This document shows, one piece after another, positions 7,323-16,020 of a stretch of 19,478 nt of DNA (position 1 is its first letter; each line of letters starts with the position of its first letter). The stretch is from Prevotella sp. UBA3757 (GTDB lineage: Bacteria > Bacteroidota > Bacteroidia > Bacteroidales > Bacteroidaceae): contig DFGF01000052.1 in the NCBI GenBank assembly GCA_002371715.1, positions 1 through 19,478 on the forward strand, in the 5' to 3' direction. Under the pieces are notes generated by a model that had not been told where the DNA came from, did not search any database, and saw only the letters and a program-made list of their open reading frames with translations. The translations under genes and the position numbers were made by a program.

Positions 7323-9056
7323 ATGAAAACCGTACATATATATAATAAGGTAAAGGAATCCTTGAAAACCGTTCTTTTCCTGACGGTAGGTTCTACGATA
7401 TTCGCCAGTTGCAGCGATTTCCTCGACATTGAACCTATGAACTCTACCGTTCTGGAGAACTACTGGAAGGAGAAGGCCGACGTGACCGGCGCCGTCAACG
7501 GCTGCTACGAGGCCATGGCCAGCGAGGACGTCATCAGGCGCTTCGGCATCTGGGGCGAGCTGCGCTCGGAGAACATCGTGCTTGGCACGCAGAGCAACAG
7601 CAACTATTGGAACATCTACAACAGCATGAACGAGATGCTGAAGGAGAACCTGCTGCAGACTAACGAAATCTGCCAGTGGTCCACCATCTATAACGTCATC
7701 AACCGCTGTAACATCGTCTGCCACTATGCGCCGGAGGTGGAAGCCCTCGACCCGAACTACACCAGCAACGAGCTGAAGGCAACGATTGCAGAGATGAAGA
7801 CCCTGCGTGCGCTGTGCTACTTCTACCTGATTCGCGCGTTCCGCGACGTGCCCTACGTCACAGAGCCCAGCATCGACGACAACCAGAACTTTGTCGTTCC
7901 CGCATCGAAGTTCGAAGTCGTACTCGACTCGCTCATCAACGACCTGGAGGTCGTCAAGAACGACGCCCAGCGCCGCTATTCGATTGAGAAAGTCCAGAAC
8001 AAGAGCATCTACATTCCTGCTGAGAACAACAGCCGCATCACGCGCTTTGCCATCTATGCACTGCTGGCCGACCTGTACTTGTGGAAGGGCGACTGGGACA
8101 ATGTCATCAAGTATTGCGACCTGGTGATGAACTACAAGGCCGAACAGTACAAGGAGCTGCTGCTGCTGGACCAAATCAACGACGTAGAACTCTACGACGG
8201 CGTTCCGATGATCATGGAGGCCATCAAAGGCCAGCAGAATGTCGGCAACGCCTACACCTCCATCTTTGGCGAGGGTAACTCGTTCGAGAGCATCTTCGAG
8301 CTGTACTATGCCGGAAGCACCGGCCAGCAGAACAACTGGGTCAGCAATTTCTATGGCAACAGCAGCAACCACACCGGAATGCTGAAGGCAGCAGAATGCC
8401 TGTTCGACGGTTTCACCACCGACCAGAACCAGATCTGGCTGTCGCAGCGTGACTGCCGCGCCTACGAGAGCATTGAAAACGAAGGCAACAGCTATGCCAT
8501 CACCAAGTACACACGCCAGCGCGCCAGCTTCAGCCTGCAGCGTCTGGGCAGCGTCACGATTCCCGACGCACGCCGCTCCACGCCCAATGCCAACTGGATT
8601 TTCTACCGTCTGAGCGATGTCATGCTGATGAAGGCCGAGGCACTCATCGAGCGCGGCGAAGCCGACTGGCCCGAAGCCTTCAAGCTGATCAACAACGTCT
8701 ACAAACGTGCCAACAACATCATGCCGGAGACAACGACGGGCGCACTGAACTACGAGACCTATTCCACCTCGAAGGAGAAAATGGAAGACCTGCTGTTCGA
8801 AGAGCGTCACCGCGAGTTCCTGTTTGAGGGCAAGCGCTGGTTCGACCTGGTACGTCTGGCTCGTCGCGATGGCAAAACCGACCGCCTGGTGTCAAACGTC
8901 ATCCGCAAGTACAAGCAGGACATCAATGTCACCCGCATCAAGCTGGCCGACCCCAACTACATCTACTTCCCCTACGCCAAGAGCGAGCTGAAGGTGAATC
9001 CGCTGCTGAAGCAGAATCCTGCATTCGACAAGGGCGAGGACGGTTCACTGAAGTAA
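7323..9056 (+). CDS. SusD-1, SusD/RagB family surface nutrient-binding lipoprotein
   Basis: 577 residues from the ATG at 7323; the in-frame TTG at 7314 lies within the repeat linker and is not favoured. The signal peptide ends FASC with lipidated Cys30, followed by SDFLDIEP, the N-terminus typical of SusD proteins and a good surface-export signal. The TPR-like core shows MKTLRALCYFYLIRAF followed by RDVPYVTEPS, matching the SusD helix pair near the VPL-type motif. The C-terminal family block LLFEERHREFLFEGKRWFDL is at 490-509. SusD proteins close over their SusC partner at the cell surface and capture ligand; the pairing with SusC-1 is supported by adjacency and the short 30-bp gap. Length is normal for the family. 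Ligand specificity cannot be read from sequence. Confidence 0.95.
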   Translation: MKTVHIYNKVKESLKTVLFLTVGSTIFASCSDFLDIEPMNSTVLENYWKEKADVTGAVNGCYEAMASEDVIRRFGIWGELRSENIVLGTQSNSNYWNIYNSMNEMLKENLLQTNEICQWSTIYNVINRCNIVCHYAPEVEALDPNYTSNELKATIAEMKTLRALCYFYLIRAFRDVPYVTEPSIDDNQNFVVPASKFEVVLDSLINDLEVVKNDAQRRYSIEKVQNKSIYIPAENNSRITRFAIYALLADLYLWKGDWDNVIKYCDLVMNYKAEQYKELLLLDQINDVELYDGVPMIMEAIKGQQNVGNAYTSIFGEGNSFESIFELYYAGSTGQQNNWVSNFYGNSSNHTGMLKAAECLFDGFTTDQNQIWLSQRDCRAYESIENEGNSYAITKYTRQRASFSLQRLGSVTIPDARRSTPNANWIFYRLSDVMLMKAEALIERGEADWPEAFKLINNVYKRANNIMPETTTGALNYETYSTSKEKMEDLLFEERHREFLFEGKRWFDLVRLARRDGKTDRLVSNVIRKYKQDINVTRIKLADPNYIYFPYAKSELKVNPLLKQNPAFDKGEDGSLK

Positions 9057-9064
9057 ATTGAACA

Positions 9065-9085
9065 TGAATATTGAAAATTGAAAAT
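9065..9085 (+). repeat. Heptamer repeat linker before FAS1 lipoprotein B
   Basis: The units TGAATAT, TGAAAAT, TGAAAAT are followed by one T and the ATG at 9087. The bases just upstream (9057-9064) look like a decayed further unit. The last two units and the first codons closely match the SusC-1 start region (3978-4005). Confidence 0.9.
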
Positions 9086-9086
9086 T

Positions 9087-11054
9087 ATGATTAGCAAGAT
9101 AAACAGAAGACATCTGATAAGTAGTCTGTCCACTATCATTTGTTATTTATCATTGAGCGTATGCCTCACCTCGTGCGTCGACAACGATGACGACGTTCCC
9201 GAGAACCGCTATTCTGCCGACAAGATGACGGCAGCACAGTTCCTCGAGGATAACGAATCACGCGTGGGCGATTTCATTACACTGCTCAAGCGTACGTCTT
9301 ACTTCGCCATGCTCTCCACCTACGGCGACTTCACGGTCTTTGCCCCCAACAACGAGGCCATGCAGAAGTACATGTCTGCCAATAGCTACAAGACGGTTGA
9401 GGACATTCCCCTGGCCGTCTGCGACACGCTGGCTCGTACGCATATCATCAAGACCAAGGCTTACTTCACCACCGACATCTCGGAGGGTTCGCTGGACATG
9501 AACATGGCCGAGACGTACATCACGCTCTCCATCAACTCTGATGCCGAGAACAACAACGCCGTCGTCCACTACGCCAACAAGGTGGCCCGCATGGTGGAAT
9601 ATGACGACTCCGTGACCAATGGTGTCGTACACATCGTCAACAACATCATTCCGCGCACCAGCGACAAGTTGCCCGACCTCATCCGTGCCGACTCCACGGC
9701 AACCATCTTCACCGAGGCACTGTTCATGACCGGCATGGCCGACTCGCTGATGGCCTACGAGGACAAAACTTATCCCGAATGGGGTGCCGACAAGGCCTCG
9801 CAGGACTCTGCCTACACATGGAACATGTCGCAGATTTGTAAGGCCGAGGGCGCCGACCCCATACAGTGGGTCCAGAAGCGCTACTTCAAGTACACGGCAT
9901 TCGTGGAGCCCGACTCTGTCTACAAAGCTCACGGCATCAACGACATCAACGACCTGATAGCTCACGCCAAACAGGTGTACGATGCCGTCTATCCGGAAGA
10001 CGCCGGCAAGTATGACGACGACTTCAAGAACCGCAAGAATCCGCTGAACCGCTTCATCAGCTACCACCTGTTCGACCGCATCCTGCTCTACGACGAGGTC
10101 ATCATGCGCAAGGAATGCTTCAGACACTGGGATACCGACAAGAGCGACCCTGAGGAGTTCATTGAGACCATGTGCCCCGGCACGCTGGTACGCTTCAGCA
10201 GCACCAACGAGGAGCTGTACATCAACCGCAAAGGCCTGAAGGCCAATGCCGAGGTTCCCGGCGTACGCGTCTGCAAGGGTGCCGTACAACAGGCCCCGAA
10301 CGGCATGTACCACTATCTGGACGACATCATGGAGTACAGCACGGAGGTGCGTGACGTGGTGCTCAACTGCCGCATCCGCTTCGACTCCACCGTGCTCAGC
10401 CCTGACTTCTACAACAGCGACCGTCCCGGCTACGACGTCAACCGACTCAGGGGCTACCGCCTCGGCTATATCAAGAACTGGAAAGTGATGGGCGAAAAGG
10501 CCGTCATCGCACTGCATGGTGAAGGCGGCTGGTGGCAGCACTACAAGAGCAACGGTATCACCATCAGCGGCATCTTCGACGTCACCATCAAACTGCCGCC
10601 CGTACCGTCAGGCACCTACGAGATCCGTGCCGGATATACGGCTAACGAAAGACGTGGCGTGGTGCAGTTCTACCTGAACAACGCACCGTGCGGCATTCCC
10701 GCCGATCTCCGCGTTGGTGGCTGGGAACCCACCATCGGATGGGTTGCTGACGTCGCCGGCGACACTCAGGAAGCCAGAAATGCCAATAAGGCCATCGACA
10801 AGGCCATGCACAACCGTGGCTACATGAAGGGTATGGACTGCTACTGGCAGGGAGCTGCCAAGGAGAACGCACTGCGCAACCTGACCAACAACCTGCGCTA
10901 CGTGCTGACGACCCAGTACCTTGACAACAACGAGACGTACTACCTGCGTGCCCGTCAGGTGCTGAAAGACCCCGACTGCTACTGGAGCTTCGACTTCATC
11001 GAGCTTTGTCCGAAGAGCGTCTATGCCAGCCCAGAGGGTGAGGACACTCACTAA
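9087..11054 (+). CDS. FAS1 lipoprotein B with C-terminal beta-sandwich module
   Basis: 655 residues from the ATG at 9087 (a TTG at 9078 is in the repeat linker). The lipobox is LTSC with Cys30, followed by the strongly acidic VDNDDDVPE, a good surface-export signal. The first FAS1 domain (about 50-190) has H1 DFTVFAPNNEAM at 81-92 and H2 NGVVHIVNNII at 178-188. A second, degenerate FAS1 domain (about 205-415) has the H1-like FVEPDSVYKAHG near 272-283 and the H2-like NGMYHYLDDIMEY at 405-417. Residues about 420-655 form a different module with LPPVPSGTYEIRAGY, VVQFYLNN and the ending YWSFDFIELCP. This strand pattern resembles galactose-binding or CBM6-like jelly rolls, but no binding residues can be assigned. 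The gene sits between SusD-1 and FAS1 lipoprotein C, whose C-terminus ends in a comparable way. Function is unproven; surface binding is the likeliest role. Confidence 0.85.
   Translation: MISKINRRHLISSLSTIICYLSLSVCLTSCVDNDDDVPENRYSADKMTAAQFLEDNESRVGDFITLLKRTSYFAMLSTYGDFTVFAPNNEAMQKYMSANSYKTVEDIPLAVCDTLARTHIIKTKAYFTTDISEGSLDMNMAETYITLSINSDAENNNAVVHYANKVARMVEYDDSVTNGVVHIVNNIIPRTSDKLPDLIRADSTATIFTEALFMTGMADSLMAYEDKTYPEWGADKASQDSAYTWNMSQICKAEGADPIQWVQKRYFKYTAFVEPDSVYKAHGINDINDLIAHAKQVYDAVYPEDAGKYDDDFKNRKNPLNRFISYHLFDRILLYDEVIMRKECFRHWDTDKSDPEEFIETMCPGTLVRFSSTNEELYINRKGLKANAEVPGVRVCKGAVQQAPNGMYHYLDDIMEYSTEVRDVVLNCRIRFDSTVLSPDFYNSDRPGYDVNRLRGYRLGYIKNWKVMGEKAVIALHGEGGWWQHYKSNGITISGIFDVTIKLPPVPSGTYEIRAGYTANERRGVVQFYLNNAPCGIPADLRVGGWEPTIGWVADVAGDTQEARNANKAIDKAMHNRGYMKGMDCYWQGAAKENALRNLTNNLRYVLTTQYLDNNETYYLRARQVLKDPDCYWSFDFIELCPKSVYASPEGEDTH
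9135..9155 (+). repeat. Degenerate heptamer repeats in FAS1-B signal-peptide codons
   Basis: The units ATCATTT, GTTATTT, ATCATTG encode the start of the hydrophobic core (TIICYLSL). They are pyrimidine/T-rich on the coding strand like those in SusC-1 and SusD-2, but less regular, which suggests decay of an older repeat. The periodicity could be chance at this length. Confidence 0.5.
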
Positions 11055-11123
11055 GAAAGGGAAACGTAAAAGGTGAAAAGTAAATAACTTGCTACCGCTT
11101 TATTTAAGATAAAAACAGATTAT
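11055..11123 (+). promoter_or_regulatory. Intergenic linker before FAS1 lipoprotein C, with a purine-rich heptamer repeat
   Basis: At 69 bp this is the longest gap inside the cluster before SusC-2. Positions 11055-11082 can be split into the 7-bp units GAAAGGG, AAACGTA, AAAGGTG, AAAAGTA. The rest (11083-11123) is A/T-rich and contains TAACTTG, which is close to but not an exact TAnnTTTG, so an internal promoter is possible but weak. No terminator hairpin is seen, so read-through from FAS1-B is expected. Confidence 0.5.
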
Positions 11124-12782
11124 ATGGATACTAATAAGATAAAACATTTCCTACTGGCAGGTATCGTAAGCTGCGGCATGACCGCAGGACTTACTGCCTG
11201 CTCAGACTGGAACGACCATTATGAGGTCAGCGCAGATGCCGGTGCCGCCGGCGGCACGCTGTGGGAGCAGATGAAGGCCAACCCCCAGCTGAGCGACTTC
11301 TGCGAGGTGCTGGAGCAGACAAAGGTGTACCGCATGCACAAGAAGACACCCGTGAGCTATGCCGACCTGCTCAAAGGCGGCCAGGCATTCACCGTGCTGG
11401 CTCCCGTCAACAACACATTCAACAAGGACTCGCTGCTCAGGCTCGTTCAGACCGTGGCCGGCGACTCGGCAGTAGAAAAGAGCTTCGTCCAGAACCATCT
11501 CTCGCGTTCGGTCGTATCGTCGAATAATGGCGCCACCAAGATGCTCATGCTCAACCTGAAGTATCTGATGATGGAGAACGGCTCGATTGACAACGTGCCC
11601 GTTACCGTAGCTAACACCAAGGCCAGCAATGGCGTGCTACACGTCATTGACCGCGCCTTGAACTATAAGCACAACCTGTTCGAGATGTTCTGCGACAACC
11701 CCAGCCTCTCGGCCATTGGCGACAACCTGCGCCGCTTCAACGAGGACGTCTTCGACCCCGATGCATCGGTGTCCAGCGGCGTCATTGACGGTGTGCCCAT
11801 CTACGTCGACTCCGTCGTCTATGAGCGTAACCGACTGCTGGAAGCTATCGGTCTGCTGGATGCCGAGGACTCTACCTACGTCGTCGTCGCTCCGACCACC
11901 GAAGGGTGGAACGAGGCATACGCCGAGGCTACCAAGTATTTCCAGTTCGACGAGACCGTAGAAAAGCGCGACTCGCTGCAGCAGTACTACACCATGCGTG
12001 CCCTGATGGAGGATGCTATCTTTAACATGACCGACCAGAAGTCGCCCAACGACTCGCTGATTTCCGTGCCTTACATCCGCTACACCCAGACCTTTGAGCA
12101 GGGCAAGCACGTCTACCACGTGTTCCAGAAGCCCTTTGCCGAGGGCGGCATCCTTTACGGTGCCACACCGCTGGCCTGCAGCAACGGAACGATATATGCT
12201 ACGCAGAAGTGGCCGTTCAGCCCAGCTGACACCTACTTCAAGGACATCTACGTTGAGGGTGAGGACACCTACCTGATTTTCGAGTACGACAGGTGTTCCT
12301 ATAACATCCGCCCGCTCAATTCCAACTTAATCTCAAACAAGAAGTACCTGAGGATCACTCCGTTGCAGGCTACAGACAACTGGAGCGTCAACTACCAGCT
12401 GAACGGTACGCTCAGCGGCAGCTATGACGTTTATGCCGTCATCCTGCCCAAATGGGTGTATGACGGGGAGAACTACGACAAGCGCCCCTGCAAGTTCAAG
12501 GCTAACATCAACTACCTGGATGCCAAGGGCAAGGCACAGTCTTTTGCCTGTGTCACCGAGACGGGCAAGAGTGAGTTCACGACAGATCCTGAGCGCATCG
12601 ACACCGTGCTGCTGGCTCGCGACTTCCAGTTCCCCAGCTGCAACTACGGTCAGAGCAACATGAACTTCAGCGTGAAGATTCAGTGTTCTATCACGGCTCG
12701 TCAGACATCTCAGTATCACCGCGAGATGTACCTGGACTGCATTTACCTCAGACCCCACAACTCTAAATCAGAAGAACAATGA
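11124..12782 (+). CDS. FAS1 lipoprotein C
   Basis: 552 residues. The signal peptide ends GLTAC with lipidated Cys26, followed by SDWNDHYE, an acidic start seen in Bacteroidetes fasciclin lipoproteins. The first FAS1 domain (about 45-180) has H1 QAFTVLAPVNNTFN at 87-100 and H2 NGVLHVIDRAL at 169-179. The second (about 185-365) has the H1-like TYVVVAPTTEGW at 251-262 and the H2-like NGTIYATQKW at 354-363. The C-terminal part (about 385-545) is beta-rich, with LSGSYDVYAVILPKW at 430-444 and a closing MYLDCIYLRP at 535-544 that resembles the FDFIELCP ending of FAS1 lipoprotein B. The stop codon overlaps the SusC-2 start as ATGA, which implies translational coupling and a linked role with SusC-2/SusD-2. 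The biochemical role is unknown. Confidence 0.85.
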   Translation: MDTNKIKHFLLAGIVSCGMTAGLTACSDWNDHYEVSADAGAAGGTLWEQMKANPQLSDFCEVLEQTKVYRMHKKTPVSYADLLKGGQAFTVLAPVNNTFNKDSLLRLVQTVAGDSAVEKSFVQNHLSRSVVSSNNGATKMLMLNLKYLMMENGSIDNVPVTVANTKASNGVLHVIDRALNYKHNLFEMFCDNPSLSAIGDNLRRFNEDVFDPDASVSSGVIDGVPIYVDSVVYERNRLLEAIGLLDAEDSTYVVVAPTTEGWNEAYAEATKYFQFDETVEKRDSLQQYYTMRALMEDAIFNMTDQKSPNDSLISVPYIRYTQTFEQGKHVYHVFQKPFAEGGILYGATPLACSNGTIYATQKWPFSPADTYFKDIYVEGEDTYLIFEYDRCSYNIRPLNSNLISNKKYLRITPLQATDNWSVNYQLNGTLSGSYDVYAVILPKWVYDGENYDKRPCKFKANINYLDAKGKAQSFACVTETGKSEFTTDPERIDTVLLARDFQFPSCNYGQSNMNFSVKIQCSITARQTSQYHREMYLDCIYLRPHNSKSEEQ

Positions 12783-15700
12783 AGAAATATATTTTTTCCA
12801 TCATCATGCTGCTGGCCACACTGGCCGTGACAGCACAGGAGAATTTCAAGACAGTGACGGGTCAGGTCGTCGATGCTGCCACCCAGAAGCCGCTGGCCGG
12901 TGTCATCGTGGCTGCTTACGGCAACGACAAGTACTCGGCCATGACCGACGAAGAGGGCCGTTACAAACTGAACGTTCCCCAATATATCAGCTCGGTACAG
13001 ATGCGTATTGAGGGCTACAACCTCCTGCAGTGCGCCATTGCCGGCGACGTGGCCGACGGCCGCCTCTACCATGAGGCCTTCACGGAAGTCTATAAGCGCC
13101 AGACCACTGCCCTCCAGAGTTCTGAGGCCAACCGTTTTGCCAACAGCTCGGAGGTCAGCATCGACCCTCTCATTGCCCAGCAGCTGGGTGCCGACGTACG
13201 TTCCGTCTCGCGCGGTGGCAATGTGGGCGTCGGCAACGTACTGCTCATGGCCGGCATCAACTCCATCAACAGCAATGCCCAGCCGCTCATCGTCATCGAT
13301 GACGTCATCATGGACATGGAGTACAACCGTGCCACGCTCCACGAAGGCTACTTCAACAATATGCTGGCAAACCTGAACGTCAACGACATCGAGAGCGTAC
13401 AGGTGCTGAAGAACGGTACTGCCCTCTACGGCGCCAAGGGTGCCAACGGCGTAGTGCTCATCAAGACCAAGCGCAACCGCAGCATGGCCACCAAGATTGA
13501 CGTGACCATCAACGGACGCTTCGACCTGAAGCCCCGCCTGCCAGAGATGCTCGGAGCCGAAGGCTATCGGCTGTATGCTTCCCAGCTCTTGTCGAACCAG
13601 ACCATGAACATGGGTCAGATGGCATTCCTGAACAGCGACCCCACTTATTTCTATTATAACCGGTATCACAACAATACCGACTGGAAGAACGAGGTCTACA
13701 GGAACGCCTTCTCGCAGAACTACGGCATCAACGTGCAGGGTGGTGACGACGTGGCCTCCTACAACCTCTCCGTGGGCTATTCGATGGCTAACAGCACGCT
13801 GCGCAAGAACGACTACACGCGCTTCAACATGCGACTGAACACCGATATCAACATTGCCAAGGGCTTCGACGTTCGCTTCGATGCCTCCTATAGCGATGTG
13901 GACCGCTCGCTGTTCGACGACGGTGCCCCCGCCACCATCCTCTCAGGCGTCATCACCTCGCCGGGCTTCATCGGACTGGCCAAGTCGCCATTCCTGTCGC
14001 CCTACGCCTTCGACAATGCCGGCAACCCCAGCCACTATCTGGCCGAGGCCGACGACTACCTGGAGGGCATGTTCCAGGGCCGTGGCCGACTGGCCAACCC
14101 GACCAGCATCCTGGAGAACGGTAAGGGTGACAACCGCAACTCGCTGGGCAACCGTCTCATCGTGTTTGCCGTCACGCCGAAGATTCAGCTCAGCAAAAGC
14201 CTGACGCTGAGCGAACACTTCGCACTGACGCTGGTTAACACCAACGAGCAGTACTACCTGCCCATCAAGGGTGTGCCGCAGTTCGTGGTCGACGGTCTTG
14301 ACGAAAATTCCAGGCTCAACAACCTGGTGCAGAGCCAGGCCGGCAGCCTGACAGGCATCCAGAGCGACACCCGTCTGGCTTGGAAGCATCAGTTCGGTGC
14401 TCATCAGGTGGGTGCCATGGGCGGTTTCCGCTATCTGAATTCTACCTACAAGCTGACCTCACAGCGCGGTTACAACACGCCGAACGACAAGGCACCGAAG
14501 ATGAGCAATTCACTGAGCTTCAAGGATACCGACGGTGCCAACGACAAGACTTCGGAAATCATCTGGTACGCACTGGCCGACTATAACTATGCTCAGCGCT
14601 ACTACGTCAATGCCGGTCTGTCGGCTCACGCCTCTTCGCGCTTCGGTAAGGATGCCGACGGCATGAAGCTGGGTGGCGTCGTCTGGGGCCTGTTCCCCAG
14701 CATCGAGGCAGCCTGGGTCATGTCCAATGAGACTTGGTTCCCCAAGTCAAACCTGGTCAACTACCTGCGCCTGAACCTGGGTTACGACGTCACCGGCAAC
14801 GATGACATCGACTATACCGCATCGCGCTCCTACTTCGTGGCGCGCCGCATGCTGAGCAGCAGTGCCACGGGCATCGTCATCGGCAACATCGGCAATACCG
14901 AGCTGAAGTGGGAAACCACCAAGCGACTGACTGCCGGCATAGAGGGTAACTTCCTGAACAACCGTCTGAACCTGCGCTTCAACTACTTCAAGAGCTGGAC
15001 CAACAACCTGCTCTCGCTCCGCCAGCTGGCATGGACCAGCGGACTGGACGCCAGCTGGAGCAATGAGGGCAAGCTCGAGAACAACGGCTTCGACCTGCAC
15101 GCCACAGTGAAGGCCCTGGTGCTGAAGGACTTCCGCTGGGAGGTCGGTGCCTCTATCGGCCACTATAAGAATAAGGTGACGGCCCTGCCCGACAACGACA
15201 GTGCCTTCGAGACCAACGTGCTCGGCGCCAGCGTCCTGACGCAGGTTGGCCAGCCCGTCGGCGTCTTCTACGGCTATAAGACCAGTGGTGTCTACAGCAC
15301 GACGGCCGAGGCCCAGGCCGACGGCAAATACATTGTCAAGGAGAACGGCGACCAACTGTACTTTGGCGGTGGCGACATGAACTTTGCCGACCTCAAGCAG
15401 GACAACATCATCGACGAGCAGGACCGTACCATCATCGGCGACCCCAACCCCGACATCTATGGCAACATCCACACCACGCTGAGCTGGAAGAACCTGACGC
15501 TCTCGGCCATGTTCAACTACTCGATAGGCAACGACATCTACAACTATCAGCGCTCACTCCTGGAGGGCGGCACCTACTTCCTCAACCAGACCACAGCCAT
15601 GAACGGCCGCTGGACTACCGAGGGACAGGTGACCGACATGCCACGCATCAGCTACAAGGACCCCATGGGCAACTCACGCTTCAGCGACCGCTGGATTGAG

Positions 15701-15937
15701 AACGGCTCATACCTGCGGCTGAGCAACCTGACGCTGAGCTACTATCTGCCCATCCAGAGCACCTACCTGCAGGGACTCACCATCTTTGGCAACGTCACCA
15801 ACCTCTTCACCATCACCAAGTATCTGGGCAGCAATCCCGACTGTGCCATTGCCGGAGGCATCCTCACGCAAGGCATCGACAGCGGACTGCTGGGCAGGGG
15901 ACGTTCGTTCTCTCTGGGTGTGAACATTAATCTCTAA
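12779..15937 (+). CDS. SusC-2, divergent SusC/RagA family TonB-dependent transporter
   Basis: 1052 residues. The signal peptide MKKYIFSIIMLLATLAVTA is cut before QEN. A carboxypeptidase-regulatory-like domain spans about 21-90 (TVTGQVVDAATQKPLAGVIV). The plug follows, with NAQPLIVIDDVIMD at 156-169 and NVNDIESVQVLKNGTALYGA near 190-209, then a barrel ending in SLGVNINL. Differences from SusC-1 are clear. The signature stretch reads LLMAGINSINSNAQPLIVIDD, lacking the R-G pair and the final G of the usual VVDG. No E-V-V-V-T TonB-box-like segment lies between the regulatory domain and the plug. The EF-hand-like loop is degenerate (D-L-K-Q-D-N-I-I-D at 871-879). The start overlaps the FAS1-C stop by four bases, and SusD-2 follows. 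It is still expected to be a transporter, but coupling to TonB is less certain. Confidence 0.92.
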   Translation: MKKYIFSIIMLLATLAVTAQENFKTVTGQVVDAATQKPLAGVIVAAYGNDKYSAMTDEEGRYKLNVPQYISSVQMRIEGYNLLQCAIAGDVADGRLYHEAFTEVYKRQTTALQSSEANRFANSSEVSIDPLIAQQLGADVRSVSRGGNVGVGNVLLMAGINSINSNAQPLIVIDDVIMDMEYNRATLHEGYFNNMLANLNVNDIESVQVLKNGTALYGAKGANGVVLIKTKRNRSMATKIDVTINGRFDLKPRLPEMLGAEGYRLYASQLLSNQTMNMGQMAFLNSDPTYFYYNRYHNNTDWKNEVYRNAFSQNYGINVQGGDDVASYNLSVGYSMANSTLRKNDYTRFNMRLNTDINIAKGFDVRFDASYSDVDRSLFDDGAPATILSGVITSPGFIGLAKSPFLSPYAFDNAGNPSHYLAEADDYLEGMFQGRGRLANPTSILENGKGDNRNSLGNRLIVFAVTPKIQLSKSLTLSEHFALTLVNTNEQYYLPIKGVPQFVVDGLDENSRLNNLVQSQAGSLTGIQSDTRLAWKHQFGAHQVGAMGGFRYLNSTYKLTSQRGYNTPNDKAPKMSNSLSFKDTDGANDKTSEIIWYALADYNYAQRYYVNAGLSAHASSRFGKDADGMKLGGVVWGLFPSIEAAWVMSNETWFPKSNLVNYLRLNLGYDVTGNDDIDYTASRSYFVARRMLSSSATGIVIGNIGNTELKWETTKRLTAGIEGNFLNNRLNLRFNYFKSWTNNLLSLRQLAWTSGLDASWSNEGKLENNGFDLHATVKALVLKDFRWEVGASIGHYKNKVTALPDNDSAFETNVLGASVLTQVGQPVGVFYGYKTSGVYSTTAEAQADGKYIVKENGDQLYFGGGDMNFADLKQDNIIDEQDRTIIGDPNPDIYGNIHTTLSWKNLTLSAMFNYSIGNDIYNYQRSLLEGGTYFLNQTTAMNGRWTTEGQVTDMPRISYKDPMGNSRFSDRWIENGSYLRLSNLTLSYYLPIQSTYLQGLTIFGNVTNLFTITKYLGSNPDCAIAGGILTQGIDSGLLGRGRSFSLGVNINL

Positions 15938-15964
15938 ATGAAGAATGAACAATGAACAATGAAG
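15937..15964 (+). repeat. Heptamer tandem repeat AATGAAS x4 before SusD-2
   Basis: The units AATGAAG, AATGAAC, AATGAAC, AATGAAG begin on the last base of the SusC-2 stop codon. Each holds an ATG, so several spurious start codons are created, including one at 15952 that opens a long version of the SusD-2 frame. The repeat is nearly the reverse complement of the CATTCTT repeat at 16073-16100. Confidence 0.9.
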
Positions 15965-16020
15965 AATTTGATACCGCAGCATGCGGATATAATAATAACT
16001 CAAATATGGAAAGAACAAAT

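Noticed and set aside
7059..8810. 583-codon open frame antisense to the SusC-1 end and SusD-1
   Set aside because: Antisense frames stay open because of GC-rich third positions in strong codon bias. The translation shows no signal peptide or family motif, and the sense frames are clear SusC and SusD.
9258..10541. 427-codon antisense frame within FAS1 lipoprotein B
   Set aside because: Shadow frame; low-complexity V/G/H-rich translation with no start context or family features.
15952..16020. Longer start for SusD-2 at 15952 (or 16006)
   Set aside because: The 15952 ATG comes from the AATGAAC repeat and gives a polar, acidic leader before the signal peptide. The 16021 start gives a normal lipoprotein signal; 16006 and 16042 cannot be fully excluded.
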